In this document: in pieces, positions 36,295 through 44,872 of the stretch
Position numbering within the stretch: position 1 is the first letter of the stretch
Layout: each line of letters opens with the position of its first letter
NCBI RefSeq assembly: GCF_014836755.1
Contig: NZ_JACSQF010000006.1
Coordinates: forward strand, 49,148 to 113,147
Direction of reading: 5' to 3'
DNA length: 64,000 nucleotides
DNA from: Oerskovia merdavium
GTDB taxonomy: Bacteria; Actinomycetota; Actinomycetes; Actinomycetales; Cellulomonadaceae
Notes under the pieces: model-generated
What the model saw: only the letters and a program-made list of their open reading frames with translations
Told to the model about the DNA's origin: nothing
The model's database searches: none
Translations under genes and position numbers: made by a program

Positions 36295-37513
36295 CGGGCC
36301 TGAGAAGTTGCGTGAGCCGCTGGGTAGGCGTGACCCACCCCAGTGTCTTACGGGGCCGCGTGTTGAGCTGATGAGCGACGGCGTCCAGGTGCGCGCGGTC
36401 GTGGCGGCGCAGGTCCGTGCCCTTCGGGAAGTACTGACGCAGGAGGCCGTTGGTGTTCTCGTTCGATCCGCGTTGCCAGGGTGAGGCGGGGTCGCAGAAG
36501 TAGACCGGGATGCTCGTGGCGAGGGTGAACTCGTGGTGGCGGCCCATCTCCGAGCCCTGGTCCCAGGTGACCGAGCGGCGCAGCGCGACCGGCAAGGTCA
36601 CCATGGTCTGCACGAGTGCATCACGGAACGTCACGGCAGACCGGTCCCCGGGAAGGTGTACGAGTACGAGGAATCGGGAGGCTCGCTCGACCAGGGTTCC
36701 GATCGCGGACTGCTGGTTCTTGCCGATGATGAGGTCTCCTTCCCAGTGCCCGGGTACGGCTCGGTCGGCTACCTCGAGTGGGCGCTGGGAGATCATGACC
36801 ATCGGGTGGGAGTAGCGGGGCTGGCGCTGCTGGGCCTGGCGGCGGGGCTTGCGACGGGCGCGTCCGGTGCGCAGGGCGGTCACAGCCTCGCGCCGTAGCC
36901 CGCCGCGCGCCTGGACGTAGATCGCTTGGTAAATCGTCTCGGTGCTCACGTTCATCTCCGCCCGACCGGGGTGGCGGGATCGGAGCGCGACGCTGATCTG
37001 TTCCGGGCTCCACCGCAGGTCCAGGTGCTTCTGAACGAAGACTCGCAGGGGCGTGTGAGATGCGATCTTTGCGGGCTTGGGGCGGGGCCGGCGGCCCTCG
37101 GCGCGCAGCTGAGCAGCGTGCGGACGGTACTGCCCGTTCGTCGGGTGCCGATTGCGTGTGACCTCCCGGCTGATCGTGGAGACCGACCGCCCGAGCTCGG
37201 CGGCGATCGACCGCAACGACTTCCGCTCCCGCAGCAGGTCCGCGATCACGAGTCGGTCCGAGAGCGAAAGGAACCTGCCCGAAGACTGCGAGAAGGCCCG
37301 CGCGACCCCCACCGACTGTGGGAGTCCCGCGGGCCGTCTTCCTGCTGGAGATCCGTTACGCCACCGCTTGCCCGTGCGCCGGTTGATCCCGACGATCCTG
37401 CAAGCCTCGTTATTGCTCATGCCCTGGGCCATGAGCAGGAAGTATGCCTCGCGCTCACGCTCGAGCTTCCGCCTGCCCTGCGGTGCTCGCAGGGGTCTGA
37501 TCTCAAAGTCCAT
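36290..37513 (-). CDS. IS30-family transposase
   Basis: 407 residues. The N-terminal helix-turn-helix domains (MSNNEACRIVGINRRTGKRW, then RSIAAELGRSVSTISREVTR) bind the inverted repeats. The DDE core shows GHWEGDLIIGKNQQSAIGTL (first Asp), VTWDQGSEMG (second Asp) and WQRGSNENTNGLLRQYFPKG (Glu). Complete, with no frameshift, so probably active or recently so. Its start is 63 bases inside the right inverted repeat. Confidence 0.95.
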   Translation of the reverse strand: MDFEIRPLRAPQGRRKLEREREAYFLLMAQGMSNNEACRIVGINRRTGKRWRNGSPAGRRPAGLPQSVGVARAFSQSSGRFLSLSDRLVIADLLRERKSLRSIAAELGRSVSTISREVTRNRHPTNGQYRPHAAQLRAEGRRPRPKPAKIASHTPLRVFVQKHLDLRWSPEQISVALRSRHPGRAEMNVSTETIYQAIYVQARGGLRREAVTALRTGRARRKPRRQAQQRQPRYSHPMVMISQRPLEVADRAVPGHWEGDLIIGKNQQSAIGTLVERASRFLVLVHLPGDRSAVTFRDALVQTMVTLPVALRRSVTWDQGSEMGRHHEFTLATSIPVYFCDPASPWQRGSNENTNGLLRQYFPKGTDLRRHDRAHLDAVAHQLNTRPRKTLGWVTPTQRLTQLLRPE

Positions 37514-37613
37514 CGCATCCCCGAAGGTCGGGCGTTGCGACGACTGCTAGAACTCAAGAGGACCAGGGGGGCTCTTCGTCGCGGACGGGCGCCGCCGGTG
37601 ACGGGCGGGGGAG

Positions 37614-38192
37614 TCAGGCCTCGTTCTTCGCCGCGGACTCGGCCTTACGGGCTGCGCCTCGCTCGGTCGACGCACCGGAGGTGGAGAGCTCGCCGCCCGA
37701 GGACTCCAGGTGCGCCCTGACGAACCAGTGGAACAGCTCGAGCTCGTGCAGGTGCCCCACCAGGAGATCGTTGCTCACGGTGTCCACCGTCTCGGTGTCC
37801 GCCGCGGCCTTGCGGTGCGAGGCGATCACGCCCTGGTAGACCTCGTCGAGAGCGCCCAGGTGGGCGATCGTCGACGCGCGACCCAGGTGGTAGTCCTCCC
37901 AGGTGCGCTCGGCGACGATCGCACCCGGCGTGCCCCGCGGCGGCACCCCCAACGTCGCGATGCGCTCGGCCGTGGCGTCGACCATGGCGCGCACGGCGTC
38001 CACCTGGGGATCGATCATCTCGTGGACCGCGATGAAGTGCGGACCCACGACGTTCCAGTGGATGTGCTTGAGCGTGAGGGCGAGGTCGTTCAGGGAGTGC
38101 AGACGCTCCTGCAGGATCGCCGCGACGTCCTTGCCCTCCTGGAGGGTGAGCGACGGGACGGTGTACTCCGGCAGGTCCTTCTGGGCAGCCAT
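37614..38192 (-). CDS. Dps-family ferritin-like protein
   Basis: 192 residues. The four-helix ferritin fold carries the Dps metal site: His in LKHIHWNVVGPHF, then HEMIDPQVDAVRAMVDATAE (Asp and Glu of the ferroxidase centre). A Lys/Ala/Ser-rich tail could bind DNA. It stores iron and shields DNA from oxidation. The transposon inserted only 37 bases beyond its stop, so the gene was left intact. Confidence 0.9.
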   Translation of the reverse strand: MAAQKDLPEYTVPSLTLQEGKDVAAILQERLHSLNDLALTLKHIHWNVVGPHFIAVHEMIDPQVDAVRAMVDATAERIATLGVPPRGTPGAIVAERTWEDYHLGRASTIAHLGALDEVYQGVIASHRKAAADTETVDTVSNDLLVGHLHELELFHWFVRAHLESSGGELSTSGASTERGAARKAESAAKNEA

Positions 38193-38284
38193 GTGGTCCT
38201 CCTCGAGTCGGGATGCGTGTCAGGCGCAGGGCGCCTCCACCCATCCTGGCCCCGCGTGCTCGTGCTCGCAGGTCCAGCGCGAGC

Positions 38285-38845
38285 TCACCGACGCCACCAG
38301 GTCCGTGGGACCACCAGGACGGCGAGCGCGCACAGCGCCAGCGCCGCCACGACGGTCCAGGACCCGCTGCCCTCGAGGCCCGAGGCGGCGAACGCCACGA
38401 GCGCGAGCCCCTGGCAGAGCGCCTGCACCAGGGCGGCGCGACGCAGGTCGAGCGCGAGGACCCGCCGTTCGACCGCGCCCGTCCAGGGGACGCGCGCCAC
38501 CCACCAGGATGCCCGGAGCACGAGGTGCACCAGCGGGAGGAGGGCGAACACGACCGGGTCGAACGCCGTCGAGGCGCCGAGGAGCGCGGCGCCCCCGGCG
38601 AGGACGATCGCGTGCGGGACAGGGGGCCGCGGGAACCTGGTGACCGCCGCGGCGAGCGCGAGGCCGATCACCACGCTGCCGAGCAACGACGGGAGCAGGC
38701 TGTGCACGGTCAGGGCGCCGAACACGGCTGTGGCGCCGAACAGCACGGCGCGGAGACCGGGCCCGGGGACGGTCGGTCCGGTGGCCACCTCGGTCGAGGG
38801 CCTGGCGGCTGCTGGAGCCGGGCGAACCGGAAGGCGCGCGTTCAT
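38285..38845 (-). CDS. Membrane protein, last gene of the MoxR operon
   Basis: 186 residues: a Pro/Ala-rich start, then about six hydrophobic helices from residue 32 to the end (PRTWWRR). No family recognised. ATG 38845 overlaps the stop of the DUF58 gene (ATGA), so it is the sixth gene of the coupled chain running left from 43739. Confidence 0.65.
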   Translation of the reverse strand: MNARLPVRPAPAAARPSTEVATGPTVPGPGLRAVLFGATAVFGALTVHSLLPSLLGSVVIGLALAAAVTRFPRPPVPHAIVLAGGAALLGASTAFDPVVFALLPLVHLVLRASWWVARVPWTGAVERRVLALDLRRAALVQALCQGLALVAFAASGLEGSGSWTVVAALALCALAVLVVPRTWWRR

Positions 38846-40203
38846 CGGGACGTCCCATGCGCGACGTGTCGTTGCCGGCGGGCCGCGAGCTCGAGCGCGG
38901 TCCGGGCCGATCGTGGCGTGCGGCCGGGCACCCCAGGACCGTCGTCGACCGAGGGCAGCCACCGGACCACGAGGATCCCTTCTCGACGCAGGCTCTCGAG
39001 GCGCTGCTCACGCTCGATGTGCGTGATCCGCCAGGCGAGAGCGACGCCGGGGTCGCCCCGCGGGACCTCGACCGTGGGCAGGATGTCGACGGCCACGACC
39101 GGATGGCCCGTACCGCGCCAGGTCCGGGCGATCGAGGCGCTCTCGTCGTCGAGGAAGGTCGAGAACATGTACACGAGCGCACCTGCCGGGATCTGCGGGG
39201 GACGCAGGCGGCGTCCGGGGTCTCCGACGGGGTGCGCGAGCGCGAGCGCGTGGACGATCCTGCGCAGCTGGCGCTTGCCTGCGGCCGGGGGCAGGGGACG
39301 TCGGACCCACCCGAGGTCCTCGAAGCCGACCCTGTCACCCCCGTCGAGCGCGGCCTGCGCGACCGACGCCGCGGCATTGCGTGCGACGTCGAGAGACGTC
39401 GCACGGTCCATGGGGAGCGGGCCGTTCCCGCGCCAGGTCGTGACGTCCGGTCCCACCTCGTCGCGCGAGTCGAGCACGAGCACGACCGTCGCCTCCGCGG
39501 TCGCCTGGGTGCGGCGCACGTAGAGGGTCTCGAGGCCCGGGGACCGTCGTGCGGTCGCGCGCCAGTCGATGCGCCGCAGCCGGTCGCCCGGCGCGAACGG
39601 ATGGATGTCCCGCAGCTCGGTGCCGTCGCCGAGCCGCCGGGTCGTGTGGGGTCCGGTGAGCCCGACCAGCTGATGAGGCAGGGGAAGTCGACCGAGCGGC
39701 AGGGCCGCCGGCAGCACGAGGACCCCGGGTGCCTGCACGTCGTCGGGCCGTGACTCGAAGCCACCCTCGACGCTCGCCGCGACGTGGTCGACGCGGAACG
39801 TCCGGTGCGGCCCGGTCCGGGCCGAGCGGGTCGTGAGGTCGAGGGTCCTGGTCCCGTCCACGAGGACCGTGACGTCCGCGTCGTCGTTCCCCGGGCTGGT
39901 GACCCGCAGGCGGACGGGTGCGGCGCCGTCGGGCACCTCGAGGCGCAGCCGCGCGCGCAGCTCGCCTGGTCCCGCCTCGCCCGCCTCGGCCGGGACGAAC
40001 GTCGCCGTGACCGTCCCGCCTCGTGGGCGGGCGGTCCACGCCCACGTCGCGCCGAGCAGCGCCGGCGCACCGAGGACCGCGATGTCGGCGCGACCGGCGA
40101 CGAGGCCGGTGGTCAGCAGGGCGAGACCGAGCACGACCCCGGCCGCGAGACTCGTGGTCTGCATCCAGCCCGTCGGTTCTCCGCCCCCTGCAGGCGCCGT
40201 CAT
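38842..40203 (-). CDS. DUF58 protein (von Willebrand-like)
   Basis: 453 residues: two helices near the N-terminus, an Ig-like middle region, then DUF58 with LRDIHPFAPGDRLRRIDWRA (about 215), the family signature, and a VVLVLDSRDEV strand that resembles the MIDAS part of vWA domains. DUF58 proteins work with MoxR ATPases as chaperones or cofactor inserters. The start overlaps the moxR stop (ATGA). Confidence 0.87.
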   Translation of the reverse strand: MTAPAGGGEPTGWMQTTSLAAGVVLGLALLTTGLVAGRADIAVLGAPALLGATWAWTARPRGGTVTATFVPAEAGEAGPGELRARLRLEVPDGAAPVRLRVTSPGNDDADVTVLVDGTRTLDLTTRSARTGPHRTFRVDHVAASVEGGFESRPDDVQAPGVLVLPAALPLGRLPLPHQLVGLTGPHTTRRLGDGTELRDIHPFAPGDRLRRIDWRATARRSPGLETLYVRRTQATAEATVVLVLDSRDEVGPDVTTWRGNGPLPMDRATSLDVARNAAASVAQAALDGGDRVGFEDLGWVRRPLPPAAGKRQLRRIVHALALAHPVGDPGRRLRPPQIPAGALVYMFSTFLDDESASIARTWRGTGHPVVAVDILPTVEVPRGDPGVALAWRITHIEREQRLESLRREGILVVRWLPSVDDGPGVPGRTPRSARTALELAARRQRHVAHGTSR

Positions 40204-41189
40204 CGCGCTGCGCTGGCGACCGTCGCGGGGCCCGGGACGCGGTCGAGGATGGCCCGGACGATGGTCTGCGGCTGGGCGTTCGACGCCCACGCCGTGGGAG
40301 TCAGCGTGAGCCGGTGCGCGAGCACGGGGACCGCGACGCGCTTGACGTCCTCGGGGAGCACGTAGTCCCGGCCGTCGAGGGCCGCGACGGCCCGCGCGAG
40401 CAGGACGAGGGTCTGCGACCCGCGGGGCGAGGCCCCGACCTCGAGCTGGGAGTCGGCGCGCGTCGCGGCCACGAGGTCGACGCAGTACGTGACCACGTCG
40501 GGGTCGACGTCTGTCGCCTCGACCCCGGCCTGCATCGCGAGGACCGTGGCGGCGTCGACGACCCGGCGGACCTCGGCCTGCTCCTGACGGCGGTCGAGCC
40601 TGCGGCGCAGGACCTCACGCTCCTCGTCCCGGTCCGGGTACCCGACCGCGAGGCGCACCATGAAGCGGTCGAGCTGCGCCTCGGGCAGCGGGTAGGTGCC
40701 CTCGTACTCGACGGGGTTGGACGTCGCCAGGACGTGGAACGGGCGCTGCAGCGGGTACGTGCTGCCCTCGATCGAGACCTGGCGCTCGGCCATGGCCTCG
40801 AGCAGCGCGGACTGGGTCTTGGGCGCGGTGCGGTTGATCTCGTCGGCCAGGAAGAGGCCCGTGAAGACCGGTCCTGGGCGGAACACGAAGTCGGTCGTGG
40901 CCGGGTCGTAGACCGAGGACCCCGTGATGTCCGCGGGCAGCAGGTCGGGTGTGCACTGGAGGCGGGCGAAGTCGAGCCCGAGCGCCGTGGCGAGGCTGCG
41001 GGCCGCGAGGGTCTTGCCGAGCCCCGGCACGTCCTCGAACAGCACGTGGCCGCCCGCGAGGATCGTGGCGAGCGCGAGCTCGAGCGGGTCCCGCATCCCG
41101 ACGACGGCCGTGCCGACCTCGTCGAGGATGCGGCGGCCGAGCGCGGCCACCTCGGGCACGCTGAGCGCGGGGGCAGGGGAGTCCGTCAT
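40200..41189 (-). CDS. MoxR-family AAA+ ATPase
   Basis: 329 residues. Walker A is in FEDVPGLGKTLAARSLATAL, Walker B in FLADEINRTAPKTQSALLEA, sensor I in HVLATSNPVEYEGTYPLPEA and the lid starts about residue 205. MoxR ATPases remodel or activate client proteins together with DUF58/vWA partners, here the next gene. The start overlaps the previous stop by 4 bases. Confidence 0.92.
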   Translation of the reverse strand: MTDSPAPALSVPEVAALGRRILDEVGTAVVGMRDPLELALATILAGGHVLFEDVPGLGKTLAARSLATALGLDFARLQCTPDLLPADITGSSVYDPATTDFVFRPGPVFTGLFLADEINRTAPKTQSALLEAMAERQVSIEGSTYPLQRPFHVLATSNPVEYEGTYPLPEAQLDRFMVRLAVGYPDRDEEREVLRRRLDRRQEQAEVRRVVDAATVLAMQAGVEATDVDPDVVTYCVDLVAATRADSQLEVGASPRGSQTLVLLARAVAALDGRDYVLPEDVKRVAVPVLAHRLTLTPTAWASNAQPQTIVRAILDRVPGPATVASAAR

Positions 41190-41800
41190 CGGGTTCGCCT
41201 CTCGGTGGTGGTCGTGGTGGTCGTGCGTGTGCTGTGGTCCGTGCCGGTGGTGGTTCCGTCGGTCGCGCGGCCGTCCGTCTCGCGGCGCTGCGCGGCGGAC
41301 GCTCGTCCTGGGCCCGCGGAGATGCCGCTCACGTCCTCGACCGCTGTGACCCAGGACCTCAGGACCGGCATGGTCGGTGGGCGCAGGTCGGTCGTCATCT
41401 GCTGGTGGACCTTCGGCCCGAGCAGCTCTGAGGCCGCGCGCTGCTGAGCGGGGTCCGTGCTGCGCAGGTCGACACCCTGGTCGGCCAGCGCCCTGGCCGC
41501 GAGCGCCAGGACGTGCTTGTGTGCGCGTTCGCTGACTCGTCCGTCGTTGCCGTGCATGGCCCAGGTGAGCTCAGAGAGGTCGCGTCGGGCGCCGTGGCGG
41601 TTGCGGTCGGGCAGGGCGTGGTGCTCGGGGTCGTCGCCGGGTCGTGTGCGTCGGTACAGGACGAGGAGGACGAGGGCGCCGGCGGTGAGGACGAGGGCGT
41701 GGGGCGGGTCGAGCCCGACGACGGCGAGGGCGGTGCCGGCGGTGAGGACGAGCCCGGCTTCGAGGAGGAGGCGTCTGCCGGTGGTGGGGCGTCGGCTCAT
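41186..41800 (-). CDS. Membrane protein in the MoxR operon
   Basis: 204 residues. Two adjacent hydrophobic helices (about 9-45) form a hairpin anchor. A charged cytoplasmic part follows (VSERAHKHVLALAARALADQ), then a Thr/Asp/Arg-rich tail with a run of threonines near the end. Similar small proteins sit between DUF4129 and MoxR genes in actinobacteria. ATGA overlaps link it to both neighbours. Confidence 0.6.
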   Translation of the reverse strand: MSRRPTTGRRLLLEAGLVLTAGTALAVVGLDPPHALVLTAGALVLLVLYRRTRPGDDPEHHALPDRNRHGARRDLSELTWAMHGNDGRVSERAHKHVLALAARALADQGVDLRSTDPAQQRAASELLGPKVHQQMTTDLRPPTMPVLRSWVTAVEDVSGISAGPGRASAAQRRETDGRATDGTTTGTDHSTRTTTTTTTERRTR

Positions 41801-42573
41801 GGGGTCGTGGCCTGTCCGGTGTCGTGGGGAGCTGTTCCGGTCCGGGTCGGGCTCGCGGCGGGTCCTGGTGGCGCGAAGGCGATGGCGAGCCGTTCGAGGC
41901 AGTCGCGCGCGGTCTGGACGTCGTGGTCGGCGAGGGGGTGGTTCGTGAAGCGGGCGCGCTGGTAGAGGCCGAGGAGCGTCGTGACGGCGTCGGGGTCGGC
42001 GGGGGTGGCGTCGAGGACGGTGGTGGTGAACTCGGTGGGGGTCTGGGCGGGATGCCTGCGGTGGCCGGTGTCGGCGGTCGCGTCCTCGAGGGCGATCCAG
42101 GCGGCGGTGACGGCGTCGCGGGGGCTGCGGGCGGTGTCGAGGAGGTGGCGTGCGTGGGTGACGCCGCGCCGTAGGGCGGGGAGCTGGGCCTCGAGGGTGG
42201 GGGCGGAGGTCACGGTGTCCCCTGTGGCGACGTGGTCGCGGTGGGTCTCGCCGGGTGCGGCGGGCTCGGTGCGGCGGCGGCGCAGGTAGAGGATCGCGAA
42301 GACGACGAGGACGGCGGCGACGGTGACGGCGAGGTAGGTCGTGTAGTCGCCGATGGGCATCCCGGCGGCCTGGCCGTCGAGCCCTGGGGGCAGGGTCTCG
42401 ACGTAGGTGGGGCCGTCGATCGGGACGGGGGCTTCGGGGGGTGGGACGGCCGAGTCGTCGGGGGGCAGGAACCATGCGGGGCGGTCGTAGCTCCAGCGGG
42501 ACCCGGCGGCGGCGCCGACGAGGACGAGTGCGATCAGGACGACGACACCCCCCAGTCGTGTCCGGTTGCTCAT
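41797..42573 (-). CDS. DUF4129-type membrane protein
   Basis: 258 residues: a helix at about 9-26, an extracellular Pro-rich loop, a second helix at about 79-97 with an RRRR stop, then a DUF4129-like domain (DAVTAAWIALEDATADTGHR, then FTTTVLDATP and ALYQRARF-like YQRARFTNHPLADHD). DUF4129 occurs at the C-terminus of transglutaminase-like proteins in DUF58/MoxR operons. The start overlaps the DUF3866 stop. Confidence 0.72.
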   Translation of the reverse strand: MSNRTRLGGVVVLIALVLVGAAAGSRWSYDRPAWFLPPDDSAVPPPEAPVPIDGPTYVETLPPGLDGQAAGMPIGDYTTYLAVTVAAVLVVFAILYLRRRRTEPAAPGETHRDHVATGDTVTSAPTLEAQLPALRRGVTHARHLLDTARSPRDAVTAAWIALEDATADTGHRRHPAQTPTEFTTTVLDATPADPDAVTTLLGLYQRARFTNHPLADHDVQTARDCLERLAIAFAPPGPAASPTRTGTAPHDTGQATTP

Positions 42574-43739
42574 GCGGGCCGGTTCCTCTCGGCGTGGAGG
42601 CCGGCTGCTGCGGCGGTGAGGAAGGCTGCGGGGTCCTGGTCGAGTCCTCGGCCCATGGTGGAGAGGCCGACGGGGGTGGTGCGGAGCGCGTCGAGGAGCG
42701 CGGTGCCGGTCTCGGTGTGGGCGAGGCGGTGGCGCCCGTGGGGGGCGGCGAGGTGGGTGGCCTGCTCGGTGATGCGCGCGGTGAGTGCGGCCCCCCACCC
42801 GGGGAGGGCTTCGATCTCGGGGGTGGGGCGGGGCACGACGACGTCGCTGGCCGCGAGCGCCACCCGGCCGTAGGCGGTCAGGGAGTGGTGGGAGATGCCG
42901 AGGTGGCGGTCGCGGGGGTCGGCGCCGGAGATGCGCAGGGAGGCGACGGGCAGGGCTCCGAGCGTGGCGGCGGCGTTGAGGGCTTCTCCGGCGGCGACGC
43001 CGGAGAAGCCCCAACGGGTGCCGGTGCCGAGGTTGCCGGGTCCTTGGGCGACGATCGCGAGGTCGGCGCCGGTGACGTGGCGGGCGGCGAGGAGCCCGGT
43101 GTGGACGGTGACGGCTTCGTGGTCGCCTCCGTAGGCCTGTCCGACGGTGAGGCAGGTGTGGATCCAGCCGGCGTCGCGCAGTCCGGAGACGGTGCGGGAG
43201 AACGCTGCGGGCAGGGCGCCGCCGTCGGTCATGACGTAGGCGATGCGGGGGGCGGGGCGTCCGTCCTGGGCTGCGGCGAGGCGGGCGCCGGCGACGATCG
43301 CGGGCAGCGCGGAGTGCAGGTCGGCGACGACGACGGGCATGCCGCCTAGGTCGTCGGCGTCGCGCAGCGTGTCGTGGTGGGGGGACTCCTGCTCGTCGAC
43401 GCCCAGGACGAGGGCCTGCAGGGGGGTGTAGCGGGCCTTGACGAGGTGGCCGGGGCCTGCGGGCGGGTCGGTGGGGAGCGTGTCGGGCAGGGCGACGACG
43501 AGCGCGTACCCGCCGGTGCCGAGCCCCCGGGCGAGGGCGCTGACGTTGAGGAGGACGCGGTCGCCGACCTGGGGGTCGCCCACGAGCTGCGGGTACGCGA
43601 GCGCGCGCACGGTCCGGGGGCGTTCCTGGTCGCCCGGTCCTGCGGTCGCGGGCAGCGGTTCGTCGAGCTCGACGGTCAGTTCTTGCGCGCCCTGCCAGCC
43701 TCGGCCGCGCGACATCACCCTTGCAGATCGCCACGTCAT
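42570..43739 (-). CDS. DUF3866 family protein
   Basis: 389 residues. It starts MTWRSARVMSRGRGWQGAQE, which matches the usual opening of this actinobacterial family, and contains RIAYVMTDGGALPAAFSRTV, VTGADLAIVAQGPGNLGTGT and HHSLTAYGRVAL. No biochemical function is known. It leads a leftward chain of six genes joined by 4-base overlaps, and is divergent from pafB across 38 bp. A start at ATG 43715 is less likely. Confidence 0.8.
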   Translation of the reverse strand: MTWRSARVMSRGRGWQGAQELTVELDEPLPATAGPGDQERPRTVRALAYPQLVGDPQVGDRVLLNVSALARGLGTGGYALVVALPDTLPTDPPAGPGHLVKARYTPLQALVLGVDEQESPHHDTLRDADDLGGMPVVVADLHSALPAIVAGARLAAAQDGRPAPRIAYVMTDGGALPAAFSRTVSGLRDAGWIHTCLTVGQAYGGDHEAVTVHTGLLAARHVTGADLAIVAQGPGNLGTGTRWGFSGVAAGEALNAAATLGALPVASLRISGADPRDRHLGISHHSLTAYGRVALAASDVVVPRPTPEIEALPGWGAALTARITEQATHLAAPHGRHRLAHTETGTALLDALRTTPVGLSTMGRGLDQDPAAFLTAAAAGLHAERNRPA

Positions 43740-43777
43740 CACACGGGTGAGGCTACCGTTCGTTAGCGTGGGTGCCG

Positions 43778-44872
43778 ATGCCTGATCAGACGAGCCAACC
43801 AGTCAACCCTGCGACGAGGCTGCTGAACCTCGTGATCGCCCTCGTGAACACGAGCGTGTCGATGACGAAGCAGCAGATCCGCACGAGCGTGGCGGGGTAT
43901 GCCGACGCGCCCTCGCCCGAGGCGTTCGAGCGGATGTTCGAGCGCGACAAGGACTCCTTGCGCGACCTGGGGATCCCGATCGTGACGGTCGACGCCGGGG
44001 GCCACAGCGACGACGTGGGGTACCGGATCGACCAGGACGCGTACGCGCTGCCCGCGGTGGACCTGACCCCGGCCGAGTTCGGGGTCCTGTCGCTGGCCGC
44101 GCAGTTCTGGCAGGACAAGACGCTGCGGACGGACATCTCGCGCGCCCTGACGAAGCTGCGGGCGGCGGGGGCGGGGGAGATCGCGAACGACGCGGTCGCG
44201 GGCCTGGCGCCCCGGGTGCGGGCCGTGGGTGACGCGTACGGGCCGTTGCTCGACGCGATCGAGGCGCTGCGCGTGGTGTCGTTCACGTACCGGGCGGCGT
44301 CCACGGGCGAGGTGCGCACGCGCACGGTCGAGCCGTGGCGCATCGCGGCGCGCCGGGGCGGCTGGTACCTGCTGGGCTTCGACCGCGAGCGCCAGGCGCC
44401 GCGCGCGTACCGGCTGAGCCGTATCGAGGGGCGGGTGCGTCTGCTGGGGCGGGCGGGGGCGTTCAGCATCCCGGAGGGGGTGGACGTCGACGCCCTGCTG
44501 GGGGCGCGCGCGGGGCGCGAGCTCGAGGCACGCCTGGCGATCGGTCCGGAGCGGGCCGAGGCGTTGCGTGCGCGGGGGCGCAGCGACGGCGACGGCACGG
44601 GCGAGGGGGCGGGGCCCCGTCGGGACGGGCGCGACGTCGTGCACGTGCCCTACACGAACGCGCACACGTTCGCGGACGAGATCGCGGGGTACGGTGACGC
44701 GGTCGTGGTGCTGAGCCCGCCCGAGCTGCGCGACGCCGTCGTGCGCCGGTTGCGCGCCGCGGCGCGCCTGGGGTCCGCGGACCTGGCCACGGGTCTCACC
44801 CCTTCCCCGACCGACCGGTCCCTCGACCGGGACGGCACGAGCACGACGACGACCGAGGAGCAGCGTGGCTGA
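43778..44872 (+). CDS. pafB: WYL-domain regulator PafB
   Basis: 364 residues: N-terminal winged helix (TKQQIRTSVAGYADAPSPEA), WYL domain with RRGGWYLLGFDRERQAPRAY (about 190-210), and a WCX domain at the C-terminus. With PafC it forms the activator of the LexA-independent DNA-damage response known from mycobacteria. Start ATG 43778; a GTG two codons upstream is possible. Its stop overlaps the pafC start. Confidence 0.88.
   Translation: MPDQTSQPVNPATRLLNLVIALVNTSVSMTKQQIRTSVAGYADAPSPEAFERMFERDKDSLRDLGIPIVTVDAGGHSDDVGYRIDQDAYALPAVDLTPAEFGVLSLAAQFWQDKTLRTDISRALTKLRAAGAGEIANDAVAGLAPRVRAVGDAYGPLLDAIEALRVVSFTYRAASTGEVRTRTVEPWRIAARRGGWYLLGFDRERQAPRAYRLSRIEGRVRLLGRAGAFSIPEGVDVDALLGARAGRELEARLAIGPERAEALRARGRSDGDGTGEGAGPRRDGRDVVHVPYTNAHTFADEIAGYGDAVVVLSPPELRDAVVRRLRAAARLGSADLATGLTPSPTDRSLDRDGTSTTTTEEQRG

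Larger units (their letters stand above)
35186..37576. mobile_element. IS30-family transposon carrying cadmium resistance
   Basis: Bounded by perfect 16-bp inverted repeats, AAGAGCCCCCCTGGTC at 35186-35201 and its complement at 37561-37576. The similarity continues inwards (TTCCAGCGGTGGTCGCAAC against TTCTAGCAGTCGTCGCAAC). Both ends are flanked by CG, a possible 2-bp target duplication that cannot be proven with so short a site. The 2.39 kb element holds cadD, a CmtR-type regulator and the transposase, all leftward. It is an IS with passenger genes rather than a composite transposon. Confidence 0.75.
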
